Origin: Clostridiales bacterium UBA4959
GTDB taxonomy: Bacteria; Bacillota; Clostridia; Oscillospirales; CAG-272
Direction: 5' to 3'
Assembly (NCBI GenBank): GCA_002397345.1
Contig: DHAH01000059.1
Coordinates: 4,084 to 9,198 of the forward strand
Length of the DNA stretch: 5,115 bases
Shown: piece after piece, positions 1-5,115 of the stretch
Position numbering within the stretch: the stretch's first letter is position 1
How the letters are laid out: each line of letters opens with the position of its first letter
Translations under genes and position numbers: made by a program
Notes under the pieces: generated by a model
The model's database searches: none
What the model was told of the DNA's origin: nothing
What the model saw: only the letters and a program-made list of their open reading frames with translations

Positions 1-791
1 CAAAAGGGTTCCGCCAACGTGTCGGTATCGCGCAGGCGATGCTGGGAAACCCCGAGCTGATAATATTGGACGAGCCGACCGTCGGGCTTGACCCAAAGCA
101 GATAATCGAGATCCGCGACCTGATCCGCACGCTGGGCGAAAACCACACGGTGCTGCTTTCCAGCCACATACTCGCGGAAGTCAGCGCTATCTGCGACCAA
201 GTGATGATAATCTCACACGGTAAGCTTGTCGCGTCCGATACGCTGGAGAACATCCGCCGCTCAAGAATAAAAGAGAACAGCGTCATGATCACCGCGCGCG
301 CTACGCAGGATAAAATCACCGAGATACTCGACAAAATCGACGGCATTGTCAAATATACATTGACATTGTCAACGCCAATGTCAATAGCTGCGGCTCCGGG
401 CGGCACCGCCGCACAGGACGGCGGCATTTGGGACGCTGTAATAGACGTTGACGAGGGCGCCGACATCCGCGAGCGCCTGTTTTTGGAATTTGCCGCCGCG
501 GGCGCGCCGCTGCGCAATCTCAGCTCCGCGGAATTAAGCCTTGAGGAAGTATTTTTACAGCTCACCTCGGAATCCGAGGTTGAATTGGACGACGACAGCG
601 TTAATCTTGTGCTTGACGCGGAAAAAGATCAGGCCGAATCCGGCGATGACGCAGAATCCAGCGGTGACGCCGAAACCGGCGGTGAAGCTGACGACGGCGA
701 TGACAACGGCGATGACAACGGCGAAGATTATTACATCCCCATGTTCAACGCGAAAGACGACGGCAGCGGCAAGGGGGAGAATAAAAAATGA
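1..791 (+). CDS. ABC transporter ATP-binding protein, GldA/CcmA type (5' end missing)
   Basis: This is the ATPase subunit of an ABC-2 type exporter-like complex, expected to hydrolyse ATP on the cytoplasmic face next to the permease encoded just downstream. The reading frame is open from base 3, so the start, Walker A and Q-loop lie outside the window. Visible motifs are the end of the signature (KGFRQRVGIAQA, bases 3-38), Walker B LIILDEP, the D-loop GLDP and the H-loop histidine in LLSSH. KGFRQRVG closely resembles the KGYRQRVG signature typical of GldA-like ATPases. A regulatory C-terminal domain follows, ending near a typical LSLEEVFLQLT motif (bases ~534-572). Beyond it is an unusual tail of about 75 residues, rich in Asp, Glu and Gly, that is not part of the ATPase fold. 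The stop overlaps the next start as ATGA (788-791), which suggests translational coupling. The family assignment is firm; the substrate is unknown. Confidence 0.93.
   Translation, partial: KGFRQRVGIAQAMLGNPELIILDEPTVGLDPKQIIEIRDLIRTLGENHTVLLSSHILAEVSAICDQVMIISHGKLVASDTLENIRRSRIKENSVMITARATQDKITEILDKIDGIVKYTLTLSTPMSIAAAPGGTAAQDGGIWDAVIDVDEGADIRERLFLEFAAAGAPLRNLSSAELSLEEVFLQLTSESEVELDDDSVNLVLDAEKDQAESGDDAESSGDAETGGEADDGDDNGDDNGEDYYIPMFNAKDDGSGKGENKK
359..385. repeat. Perfect 10-bp inverted repeat inside the ATPase gene
   Basis: ATTGACATTG (359-368) is followed by a 7-base loop and then its exact reverse complement CAATGTCAAT (376-385). The left part is also inside a second palindrome, TTGACA-T-TGTCAA (360-372), and ATTGTCAA occurs once more at 345-352. 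The repeat encodes part of the C-terminal regulatory domain (residues YTLTLSTPMSI), just before an Ala/Gly-rich stretch. The structure is seen directly. Whether it is a small inserted palindrome, an RNA hairpin or chance is not known. Confidence 0.6.
696..719 (+). repeat. Tandem 12-bp repeat coding the acidic tail
   Basis: GGCGATGACAAC occurs twice in direct succession (696-707 and 708-719) and is followed by a degenerate copy, GGCGAAGAT. Each unit encodes Gly-Asp-Asp-Asn. Looser related units (GGCGATGAC, GGTGACGCC, GGTGAAGCT) extend back to about base 641. The low-complexity acidic tail probably grew by repeat slippage, so its length may vary between strains. Confidence 0.75.
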
Positions 792-1654
792 GCGCAATTT
801 ATAAAAAAGAATTTAAATCATATTTCAACAACATGACCGGCTGGGTCGTTATCGTGTTCCTTTTGGTGATCGCGGGGATATTCGTCAAGGCGCTGAACCT
901 TGACGGCAAATATCCGGGCTTCGAGATTTCGCTGGGCAGTATGGGCATGGTTTTATTGTTCGTGGTGCCTATACTAACCATGCGGTCACTGTCAGAGGAA
1001 CGCGCGTCAAAAACCGATCAACTGCTCTTTTCGCTGCCGGTGCCGGTGTCGGGCATGGTACTGGCGAAATATCTCGCCATGGTCAGCGTTTTTGCAATCC
1101 CGGTTGGCATAATGGCGTTATATCCGCTGTTTTTGATGCTGTACGGCAGCGTCAATCTGCTCACCGCATACAGCGCGCTGCTGGGCTTTTTCCTGCTCGG
1201 CTCGGCGCTGATTGCCATAGGGCTGTTCATGTCGTCGCTTACCGAGAGCGTCATGATCTCGGCGGTCATAACCTTCGGAGCCATGCTGCTTTGTAATATC
1301 ATGGGCGGGCTTGCGAGCATGATACCGGCTACGGCGATAGCGTCGTTTGTGGCGTTCACCGCGCTGGTGACGCTGGCGGGATTTTTAATTTATTCAATGA
1401 CAAAAAATTATTGGCTTGCATTTTCCTGCGGCGTAATCGCGGAGGCGGTGCTGCTGGGCGTTTATGTGTTTAGCCAGTCCGCGCTGGCGGGTTCGTTTGC
1501 GCGCGTTATGAGCTGGCTGTCGCTGTTCGAACGCATGAATACGTTCGTATACAGCCGGATGTTTGATCTCACGTCGGTGGTTTATTATATCTCGGTCGCG
1601 GTGCTGTTTGTGTTCCTTGCGGTGCAGTCGACAGACCGCCGCCGCTGGAATTGA
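788..1654 (+). CDS. ABC-2 type transporter permease, GldF-like
   Basis: This is the membrane subunit partnering the upstream ATPase. The 288-residue protein begins with a short cytoplasmic stretch (SAIYKKEFKSYFNN) that resembles the N-terminal coupling helix of ABC-2 permeases. Hydrophobic segments follow at about residues 17-35, 50-65, 95-118, 128-150, 155-178, 181-203, 208-229 and 264-281; some may be half-helices, as six are usual for the family. The motif LTMRSLSEERASKTDQLLFSLPV (residues 63-85, given here only in part: RSLSEER and LLFSLPV) is characteristic of GldF and NosY-like permeases. Length is normal. The ATG at 788 overlaps the upstream stop and has a strong ribosome binding site (GGGGGAG, 773-779) with about 8 bases of spacing. 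The basic end DRRRWN is probably cytoplasmic. Substrate cannot be read from the sequence. Confidence 0.93.
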   Translation: MSAIYKKEFKSYFNNMTGWVVIVFLLVIAGIFVKALNLDGKYPGFEISLGSMGMVLLFVVPILTMRSLSEERASKTDQLLFSLPVPVSGMVLAKYLAMVSVFAIPVGIMALYPLFLMLYGSVNLLTAYSALLGFFLLGSALIAIGLFMSSLTESVMISAVITFGAMLLCNIMGGLASMIPATAIASFVAFTALVTLAGFLIYSMTKNYWLAFSCGVIAEAVLLGVYVFSQSALAGSFARVMSWLSLFERMNTFVYSRMFDLTSVVYYISVAVLFVFLAVQSTDRRRWN

Positions 1655-1660
1655 AAGCGC

Positions 1661-1667
1661 AGGGAGG
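1661..1667 (+). promoter_or_regulatory. Ribosome binding site that decides the start of the GldG-like gene
   Basis: AGGGAGG lies 13 bases before the ATG at 1681. A TTG at 1651 is in the same frame and would give ten more residues, but nothing resembling a ribosome binding site precedes it, and this AGGGAGG would then be inside the gene. The spacing to 1681 is somewhat long, but ATG 1681 is still the better start. Confidence 0.7.
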
Positions 1668-1680
1668 TTTTAATACGCTA

Positions 1681-3174
1681 ATGGAAAAGAAAAACGGACT
1701 GCGCCGTGCGCTGGATACAAAATATATACGTTTCGGCGGTTACAGCGCGGTGATAAGCGCTATTGCAATCGCGATCGTGATAATCGCGAACCTGCTTGTG
1801 AACGCGCTGCCGGTGAAATATACAAAACTGGACACCTCGTCAGACAAGATACTCTCCATCTCCGACCAGACCAAGGAGATAGTACACAAATTAAACAGCA
1901 ATATCACTATGTATCTGATAGCGACAGGCGGCAAGGGCGACGATCAGCTCGTGCGGTTCATTGAACGCTACACGTCGGAGAACCCTAAAATTAAACAGGA
2001 TTCCGTCGACCCTGCGATGTATCCGGATTTTATTAAAAAATACACGGATAAAAGTCTGACTGAAAACAGTATTATTATAGTCAACAATGACAACGGCAGA
2101 GCCAGCGCTATTGACAACAGCGATATTTATGTTACAGAATACAGCGACGAGGAACTGTATAATTATTATTTGCAGGGGATTCCGCCGACGGGTACGACCT
2201 CGTTCGCGGGCGAGCAGGCGCTGACAAGCGCGCTCGATTTTGTCACCGAGGAGAATCTGCCCGCGCTGTACAGTACGACCGGCCACGGCGAGGCGGCTGT
2301 ATCCGATACAATCAAGAAAAAGATAGCGGCGGAGAACATCAGCGACGCCGAAGTGAGCCTGATGACAGGCGGCGGTATTCCCGCCGACGCGACCGCGCTG
2401 TTCATCAACACGCCGACGACGGATTTTACGCCGGAGGAGATCGTTATGCTGCGTTCCTACGCGGCGTCCGGCGGAAAGATAATCCTCATTACCTCATATG
2501 AGCATAAAAACCTGCCCAACCTGTTCGCGCTCATGGCGGAATACGGGCTGCAATATGTGGACGGGCTTATCGCCGAGGGTTCGTCGTCGTATACCTACAA
2601 CAACTATCCCTTTTATCTCATGCCGAAGATAGGGCAGAACCCCATCTCCGCCAAGGCCGGCTCGAACGTGTATATCGTAATGCCTGATTCGCATGGCATA
2701 CACGTGTCCGACAACCTGCCGTCGGGCGTTACGGTCACAAATCTTATGACGACCACCGAAAGCGCGTTCGCAAAGGTGGGGCTGAAAGAAAACGACGAGA
2801 TTAAAAAAGAAGCGACCGACGAGGTCGGCCCCTTCCAGATCGGCGTGCTGGCGGCGATTGAAAATACCGGCGCCGCAAAAGAGGACTCCGGCGATAAAAA
2901 ACCGGGCAACGGAGCCGTCGTTTGGTTCTCGTCTCCCAACATCATATCCGACATGACCAGTCAGCTCGGCAACCACACTTATTTCATGGCGACGCTGACC
3001 ACGCTGTGCAACAAGCAGAACTCGATCTCGATCGCGTCAAAATCGATGCAGGTCACGGCGCTGAAGATTTCCGACGCGAGCGCGGCGATATGGAGCGCGG
3101 TTATTATCGGCATCGTGCCCGGAATTCTGCTTATCGCTGGCTTTATGCGCTGGAACGCGCGCCGCAAGCGCTGA
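1681..3174 (+). CDS. GldG-like ABC transporter auxiliary protein
   Basis: This is an accessory subunit of the transporter, expected to sit in the membrane with a large domain outside the cytoplasm. From ATG 1681 it has 497 residues: a basic N-terminus, one membrane segment (about 23-43), a long soluble region and a C-terminal membrane segment (about 468-490) ending in a basic WNARRKR tail. The soluble part fits the ABC_transp_aux / GldG family. After the first membrane helix comes a conserved-looking LDTSSDKILSISDQTKEIV stretch. TGHGE (200-204) occurs where GldG-like proteins have their GHGE motif. F-T-P-E-E (249-253) followed by a Y..SGGKIILI strand (to ~270) resembles the DUF4350 / amidotransferase-like fold, probably without catalysis. 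It follows the permease gene by 26 bases and precedes a DUF4340 gene, a common order in Clostridia. The exact role is unknown even in well-studied relatives. Confidence 0.88.
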   Translation: MEKKNGLRRALDTKYIRFGGYSAVISAIAIAIVIIANLLVNALPVKYTKLDTSSDKILSISDQTKEIVHKLNSNITMYLIATGGKGDDQLVRFIERYTSENPKIKQDSVDPAMYPDFIKKYTDKSLTENSIIIVNNDNGRASAIDNSDIYVTEYSDEELYNYYLQGIPPTGTTSFAGEQALTSALDFVTEENLPALYSTTGHGEAAVSDTIKKKIAAENISDAEVSLMTGGGIPADATALFINTPTTDFTPEEIVMLRSYAASGGKIILITSYEHKNLPNLFALMAEYGLQYVDGLIAEGSSSYTYNNYPFYLMPKIGQNPISAKAGSNVYIVMPDSHGIHVSDNLPSGVTVTNLMTTTESAFAKVGLKENDEIKKEATDEVGPFQIGVLAAIENTGAAKEDSGDKKPGNGAVVWFSSPNIISDMTSQLGNHTYFMATLTTLCNKQNSISIASKSMQVTALKISDASAAIWSAVIIGIVPGILLIAGFMRWNARRKR

Positions 3175-3205
3175 TTTTGGGAACGAAGAACGGGGGTACG
3201 GTCGC

Positions 3206-3238
3206 TTTAGAATTCTCAGCATAGCTGAGAATTCTAAA
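3206..3238. repeat. Perfect 15-bp inverted repeat between the GldG-like and DUF4340 genes
   Basis: TTTAGAATTCTCAGC (3206-3220) and its exact reverse complement (3224-3238) flank the three-base loop ATA. The pairing extends by GC on each side if one extra A is bulged out (3204-3240). No T-tract follows on either strand, so it is not a standard terminator. In mRNA it would form a stable hairpin just downstream of one gene and 22 bases before the next start. It may protect the upstream message from 3' decay, reduce expression of the downstream gene, or be a small palindromic mobile repeat. Only the structure is certain. Confidence 0.85.
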
Positions 3239-3239
3239 A

Positions 3240-3290
3240 GCTCCGCAAAAACTTCTAACAATGGAAAATAAAATTAATAAAAAGCGGAGC
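3240..3290 (+). promoter_or_regulatory. Possible start-codon-enclosing stem of the DUF4340 gene
   Basis: GCTCCGC (3240-3246) is the exact reverse complement of GCGGAGC (3284-3290). The 37 bases between them contain the ATG at 3261. The right arm includes GCGGAG, which would also be the only ribosome-binding-like sequence near here, placed 4 bases before the in-frame ATG at 3294. If formed, the stem would hide that site and loop out the first ATG. A seven-base match over this distance can arise by chance, so this is a weak inference. Confidence 0.3.
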
Positions 3291-4322
3291 CGGATGGCAC
3301 CGCTGGTTGCTGGTCTAATATCTCTCGTGGTTTTAGTTGGCGTTTATTTTGCGGTGACTTCTTATAATGCCCGCAAACAGGCGGAGGCGGACGCCGAGTC
3401 AAACGCCGCTAACGCCAAAATTATGCTCGCGGAATACAAGAGCGCCGACGTGCGAAACATCGAGTACAGCTATAACGGCGAGGTCGTGCGGCTCGAGAAC
3501 AAGAACGATTATTGGTATGACGCCGACGACAACATGTTTCCGCTGGATCAGAAGCAGCCGATGACGATGGCGGGAGCGCTCGCCTCGATAGCGGCTGACC
3601 GTCTGGTTGAAGATTCTAATGCCAATATGGCAAGTTATGGGCTGGATAACCCGCAGGAGTACATCGAGGTTAAATACGGTGACGGCACGGGGCTGAAAAT
3701 GCTGTTCGGCGACCTCAACAGCTTCACCGGGACGCAATATATGAACATCGGCGGTACGGGAAAGGTGTATCTCGTCGCGACGGCGCTGCTCGACTTTTTC
3801 AAATATACACGCAACGACCTGATAATGCACGACATCCTCCCGGCGGTGGATATAAAGTCGCTGACCGAGCTTGCTATAACGGAGCGCGGCGCAGACGGCG
3901 AGAAATTAATACGCTATACAAGAGAAAAACCGGCGGAAACCTCTTCCGACACCTCATCGGAGGGGACGGAATCTGTTTGGATGCTTGATGATGGTTCGGG
4001 CGAATCGGTTAAAGTTAAGGAATCTGTTGTGAGCGGACTGCTGGGGGGCGTAACAAGCCTTGCGCTGAAAAATTGCGCCGCCTATAACGTGCGTGACGAC
4101 GAAACCCTGCGCGGTTACGGGCTGGGCAGCGGCGCGGCGAAAACCATAACGGTCAAGTATACCGAAACAGCTGGCGTCGCCGGCGAGTCGTCGCCTATCG
4201 CTTCCGGCGCGGCGCGGACGGTGGATAAACAGTTCACCGTCGACTACAGCCCGTCCGATAACGAAGGCGGGTATTATGTAAATCTGGTCGGATCGAAGCT
4301 GGTTTATAAATTAGCGATTTAA
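3261..4322 (+). CDS. DUF4340 domain-containing membrane-anchored protein
   Basis: This protein is probably an extracytoplasmic partner of the GldFG-like transporter; the biochemical role of DUF4340 is unknown. It has 353 residues: a basic start (MENKINKKRSR), a single membrane anchor (about 13-34), then a soluble domain. Two repeats of the DUF4340 pattern can be seen. The first contains W/Y-rich KNDYWYDADD (81-90) and SYGLDNP (125-131); the second contains VWMLDD (239-244) and GYGLGS (285-290). A Ser/Thr/Glu linker (~225-238) separates them. The start is uncertain: ATG 3261 has no convincing ribosome binding site, whereas ATG 3294 (residue 12) has GCGGAG a short distance upstream. I kept 3261 because it supplies the basic residues usual before a membrane anchor. 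It lies 86 bases after the GldG-like gene, beyond a strong palindrome, so it may be expressed at a different level from the rest of the operon. The stop codon overlaps the terminator stem. Confidence 0.85.
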   Translation: MENKINKKRSRMAPLVAGLISLVVLVGVYFAVTSYNARKQAEADAESNAANAKIMLAEYKSADVRNIEYSYNGEVVRLENKNDYWYDADDNMFPLDQKQPMTMAGALASIAADRLVEDSNANMASYGLDNPQEYIEVKYGDGTGLKMLFGDLNSFTGTQYMNIGGTGKVYLVATALLDFFKYTRNDLIMHDILPAVDIKSLTELAITERGADGEKLIRYTREKPAETSSDTSSEGTESVWMLDDGSGESVKVKESVVSGLLGGVTSLALKNCAAYNVRDDETLRGYGLGSGAAKTITVKYTETAGVAGESSPIASGAARTVDKQFTVDYSPSDNEGGYYVNLVGSKLVYKLAI

Positions 4323-4367
4323 AAATACGCGGGGCGCACAACTATGTTTTGCGCCCCGCGTATTTTT
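4321..4367. terminator. Bidirectional rho-independent terminator
   Basis: An 18-base arm (4321-4338) pairs perfectly with 4350-4367 around an 11-base loop. The core is GC-rich (ACGCGGGGCGCA) and is flanked by AAAAAT on the left and ATTTTT on the right, so a T-tract follows the stem in either direction. It begins within the stop codon of the DUF4340 gene and lies between convergent transcripts. It therefore probably ends both the plus-strand operon and the minus-strand unit. Confidence 0.93.
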
Positions 4368-4439
4368 CATGTAAAAACCTCTAAAGAAAAAATAAATAAA
4401 AGTAAACATTGAAAAAATAAATGTAAAATGACATGATAA

Positions 4440-4559
4440 TTAGCTGTAAATGTCTTGCCATAATTTGTTGATGAATTCTTCCATAGTTGAGCATTTATAA
4501 CTGTCACGTTCTTCTTTGTAAATAAAGTTGTCGGAGTGATACCATTCTTCCACTGTCAT
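4440..4559 (-). CDS. Small 39-residue protein, or detached C-terminus of the upstream gene
   Basis: ATG at 4559-4557 overlaps the TGA of the preceding minus-strand gene as ATGA, and the frame runs 39 codons to TAA at 4442-4440. The peptide is hydrophilic, with several aromatic residues (MTVEEWYHSDNFIYKEE, then MEEFINKLWQDIYS), no membrane segment and no signal peptide. It looks like real protein rather than random translation of AT-rich DNA. Only a weak purine stretch (AGAAGAAAA) precedes the start, so translation would depend on coupling. The join lies in a run of five A (4559-4563). One extra A there, or a -1 slip on the AAA codon, would fuse it to the upstream protein, giving VQEEKMTVEEW across the join. 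I cannot tell these options apart, and I do not recognise a family. Confidence 0.55.
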   Translation of the reverse strand: MTVEEWYHSDNFIYKEERDSYKCSTMEEFINKLWQDIYS

Positions 4560-5115
4560 TTTTCTTCTTGTACAAAAATTATTTCATTTTCAGCCATATT
4601 TACAACACCTTTTTCTGTGTAAAAAACATCGCCGCCTGTATATGCGTTAATCAAAGATTTATAATCTTGTTTTGCACTATCATAATCATAATTTGTTTTA
4701 CTATATTGAAGGATTCCATTCTCTGCATAGAAGCGGAGCTCGTATCCTTCTTCTCGGATGTCATTATAAATATACCGATACATACACATATTCGTATCAC
4801 GAGAAAAGATATAATATAATAAAGGAAGATCTTTGCTATTTGTTAAATTGCCGACGACGAAAAAATCATTTGAAAGTATAATTATAAAGAAGCGGGGCGC
4901 CAATACCAGTTGAGGAGAACAGATTATATCTAAAGTACCATATGTAATCCTACTGATTGTATAACTGCACGGATCGCTATCCTCAATAGCATCGGCATAC
5001 AAAGTTAAATTATTTATATCTGTAAAACATAATGCCAACTTTTCTAAACCCTTATTATAAACATCTGCTTCATAGCTTTTAATTAATGTTTCTAGGGCAA
5101 CACCGCACATTGCCA
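4556..5115 (-). CDS. Unrecognised protein, probably 5'-truncated by the window edge
   Basis: I do not recognise this protein. The frame is open to the right edge. The first Met is at 5110-5108, only five bases from the end, so neither a ribosome binding site nor an earlier start can be judged; it may well begin outside the window. From that Met it has 184 residues and no signal peptide. A short hydrophobic stretch (APRFFIIILSNDFFVVGNL, ~residues 71-89) looks more like buried beta strands than a membrane helix. The protein is rich in Tyr, Asn, Asp and Ile and ends in an acidic EIIFVQEEK. Codon use is AT-rich, unlike the operon to the left. The size, composition and isolated position resemble small cytosolic proteins of accessory regions, such as immunity-type proteins, but no motif supports that. 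A 39-codon frame follows with ATGA overlap. Confidence 0.75.
   Translation of the reverse strand, partial: AMCGVALETLIKSYEADVYNKGLEKLALCFTDINNLTLYADAIEDSDPCSYTISRITYGTLDIICSPQLVLAPRFFIIILSNDFFVVGNLTNSKDLPLLYYIFSRDTNMCMYRYIYNDIREEGYELRFYAENGILQYSKTNYDYDSAKQDYKSLINAYTGGDVFYTEKGVVNMAENEIIFVQEEK

Noticed and set aside
541..804. Reading frames opposite or offset to the acidic tail of the ATPase
   Set aside because: They arise from the repetitive tail in other frames and give low-complexity Thr/Pro/Ala or Val/Ala peptides with no ribosome binding site. The ATPase frame is clearly the coding one.
1651..1680. TTG start at 1651 for the GldG-like gene
   Set aside because: It has no upstream ribosome binding site, and AGGGAGG at 1661-1667 lies inside the extension. 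ATG 1681 gives a normal basic N-terminus before the membrane anchor.
1891..2976. Several minus-strand frames of 80-160 codons across the GldG-like gene
   Set aside because: They are shadows of a well-supported plus-strand gene in GC-rich DNA and contain no recognisable motifs.
3175..3260. Promoter between the GldG-like and DUF4340 genes
   Set aside because: No -35/-10 pair with reasonable spacing was found, and the stretch is dominated by the palindrome. Co-transcription with the operon is simpler.
4311..4370. Minus-strand 19-codon frame from ATG 4370-4368 with AGAGG upstream
   Set aside because: It lies entirely within the terminator stem and the end of the DUF4340 gene, so it is almost certainly not translated.
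4568..4881. Two plus-strand frames opposite the unrecognised minus-strand gene
   Set aside because: They are rich in Ile, Tyr, His and Cys as expected for the antisense of AT-rich coding DNA, lack ribosome binding sites, and lie opposite a longer and more protein-like frame.

Overview
This window appears to come from an anaerobic Firmicute of the class Clostridia, possibly an Oscillospiraceae-like gut bacterium. That placement is an inference from the gene set and codon style; no rRNA or taxonomic marker is present. The left 4.3 kb holds four co-directional plus-strand genes of moderate-to-high GC. The right 0.75 kb is much more AT-rich and is coded on the minus strand.

Plus-strand operon (1-4322): (1) the 3' part of an ABC-transporter ATPase of the GldA/CcmA type, whose start lies left of the window; (2) an ABC-2 type permease of the GldF type; (3) a GldG-like auxiliary protein (ABC_transp_aux / DUF4350-like) with one membrane anchor at each end; (4) an N-terminally anchored DUF4340 protein. 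Genes 1 and 2 overlap by ATGA, and genes 2 and 3 are 26 bases apart. Genes 3 and 4 are separated by 86 bases that contain a perfect 15-bp inverted repeat. The likely assembly is an ATPase on the cytoplasmic face, a membrane permease, and two anchored proteins with large extracytoplasmic domains. Its substrate is unknown. The family is named after Bacteroidetes gliding motility, but nothing here supports gliding.

A perfect 18-bp stem-loop (4321-4367) overlaps the stop codon of the DUF4340 gene. It has an A-tract on one side and a T-tract on the other, so it probably terminates both the operon and the convergent minus-strand transcript.

Minus-strand region (4440-5115): an unrecognised protein (at least 184 residues, probably running off the right edge) is followed by a 39-codon reading frame that overlaps its stop by ATGA. 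The junction lies in a run of five A, so the pair may be two coupled genes or one gene split by a frameshift. The 70 bases between the terminator and this small frame hold nothing I can identify.

No RNA genes, CRISPR arrays, transposases or attachment sites were seen. I found no clear evidence of a previously undescribed system. The points most worth checking are the split minus-strand gene, the intergenic palindrome with the unusual start region of the DUF4340 gene, and the acidic tail of the ATPase.
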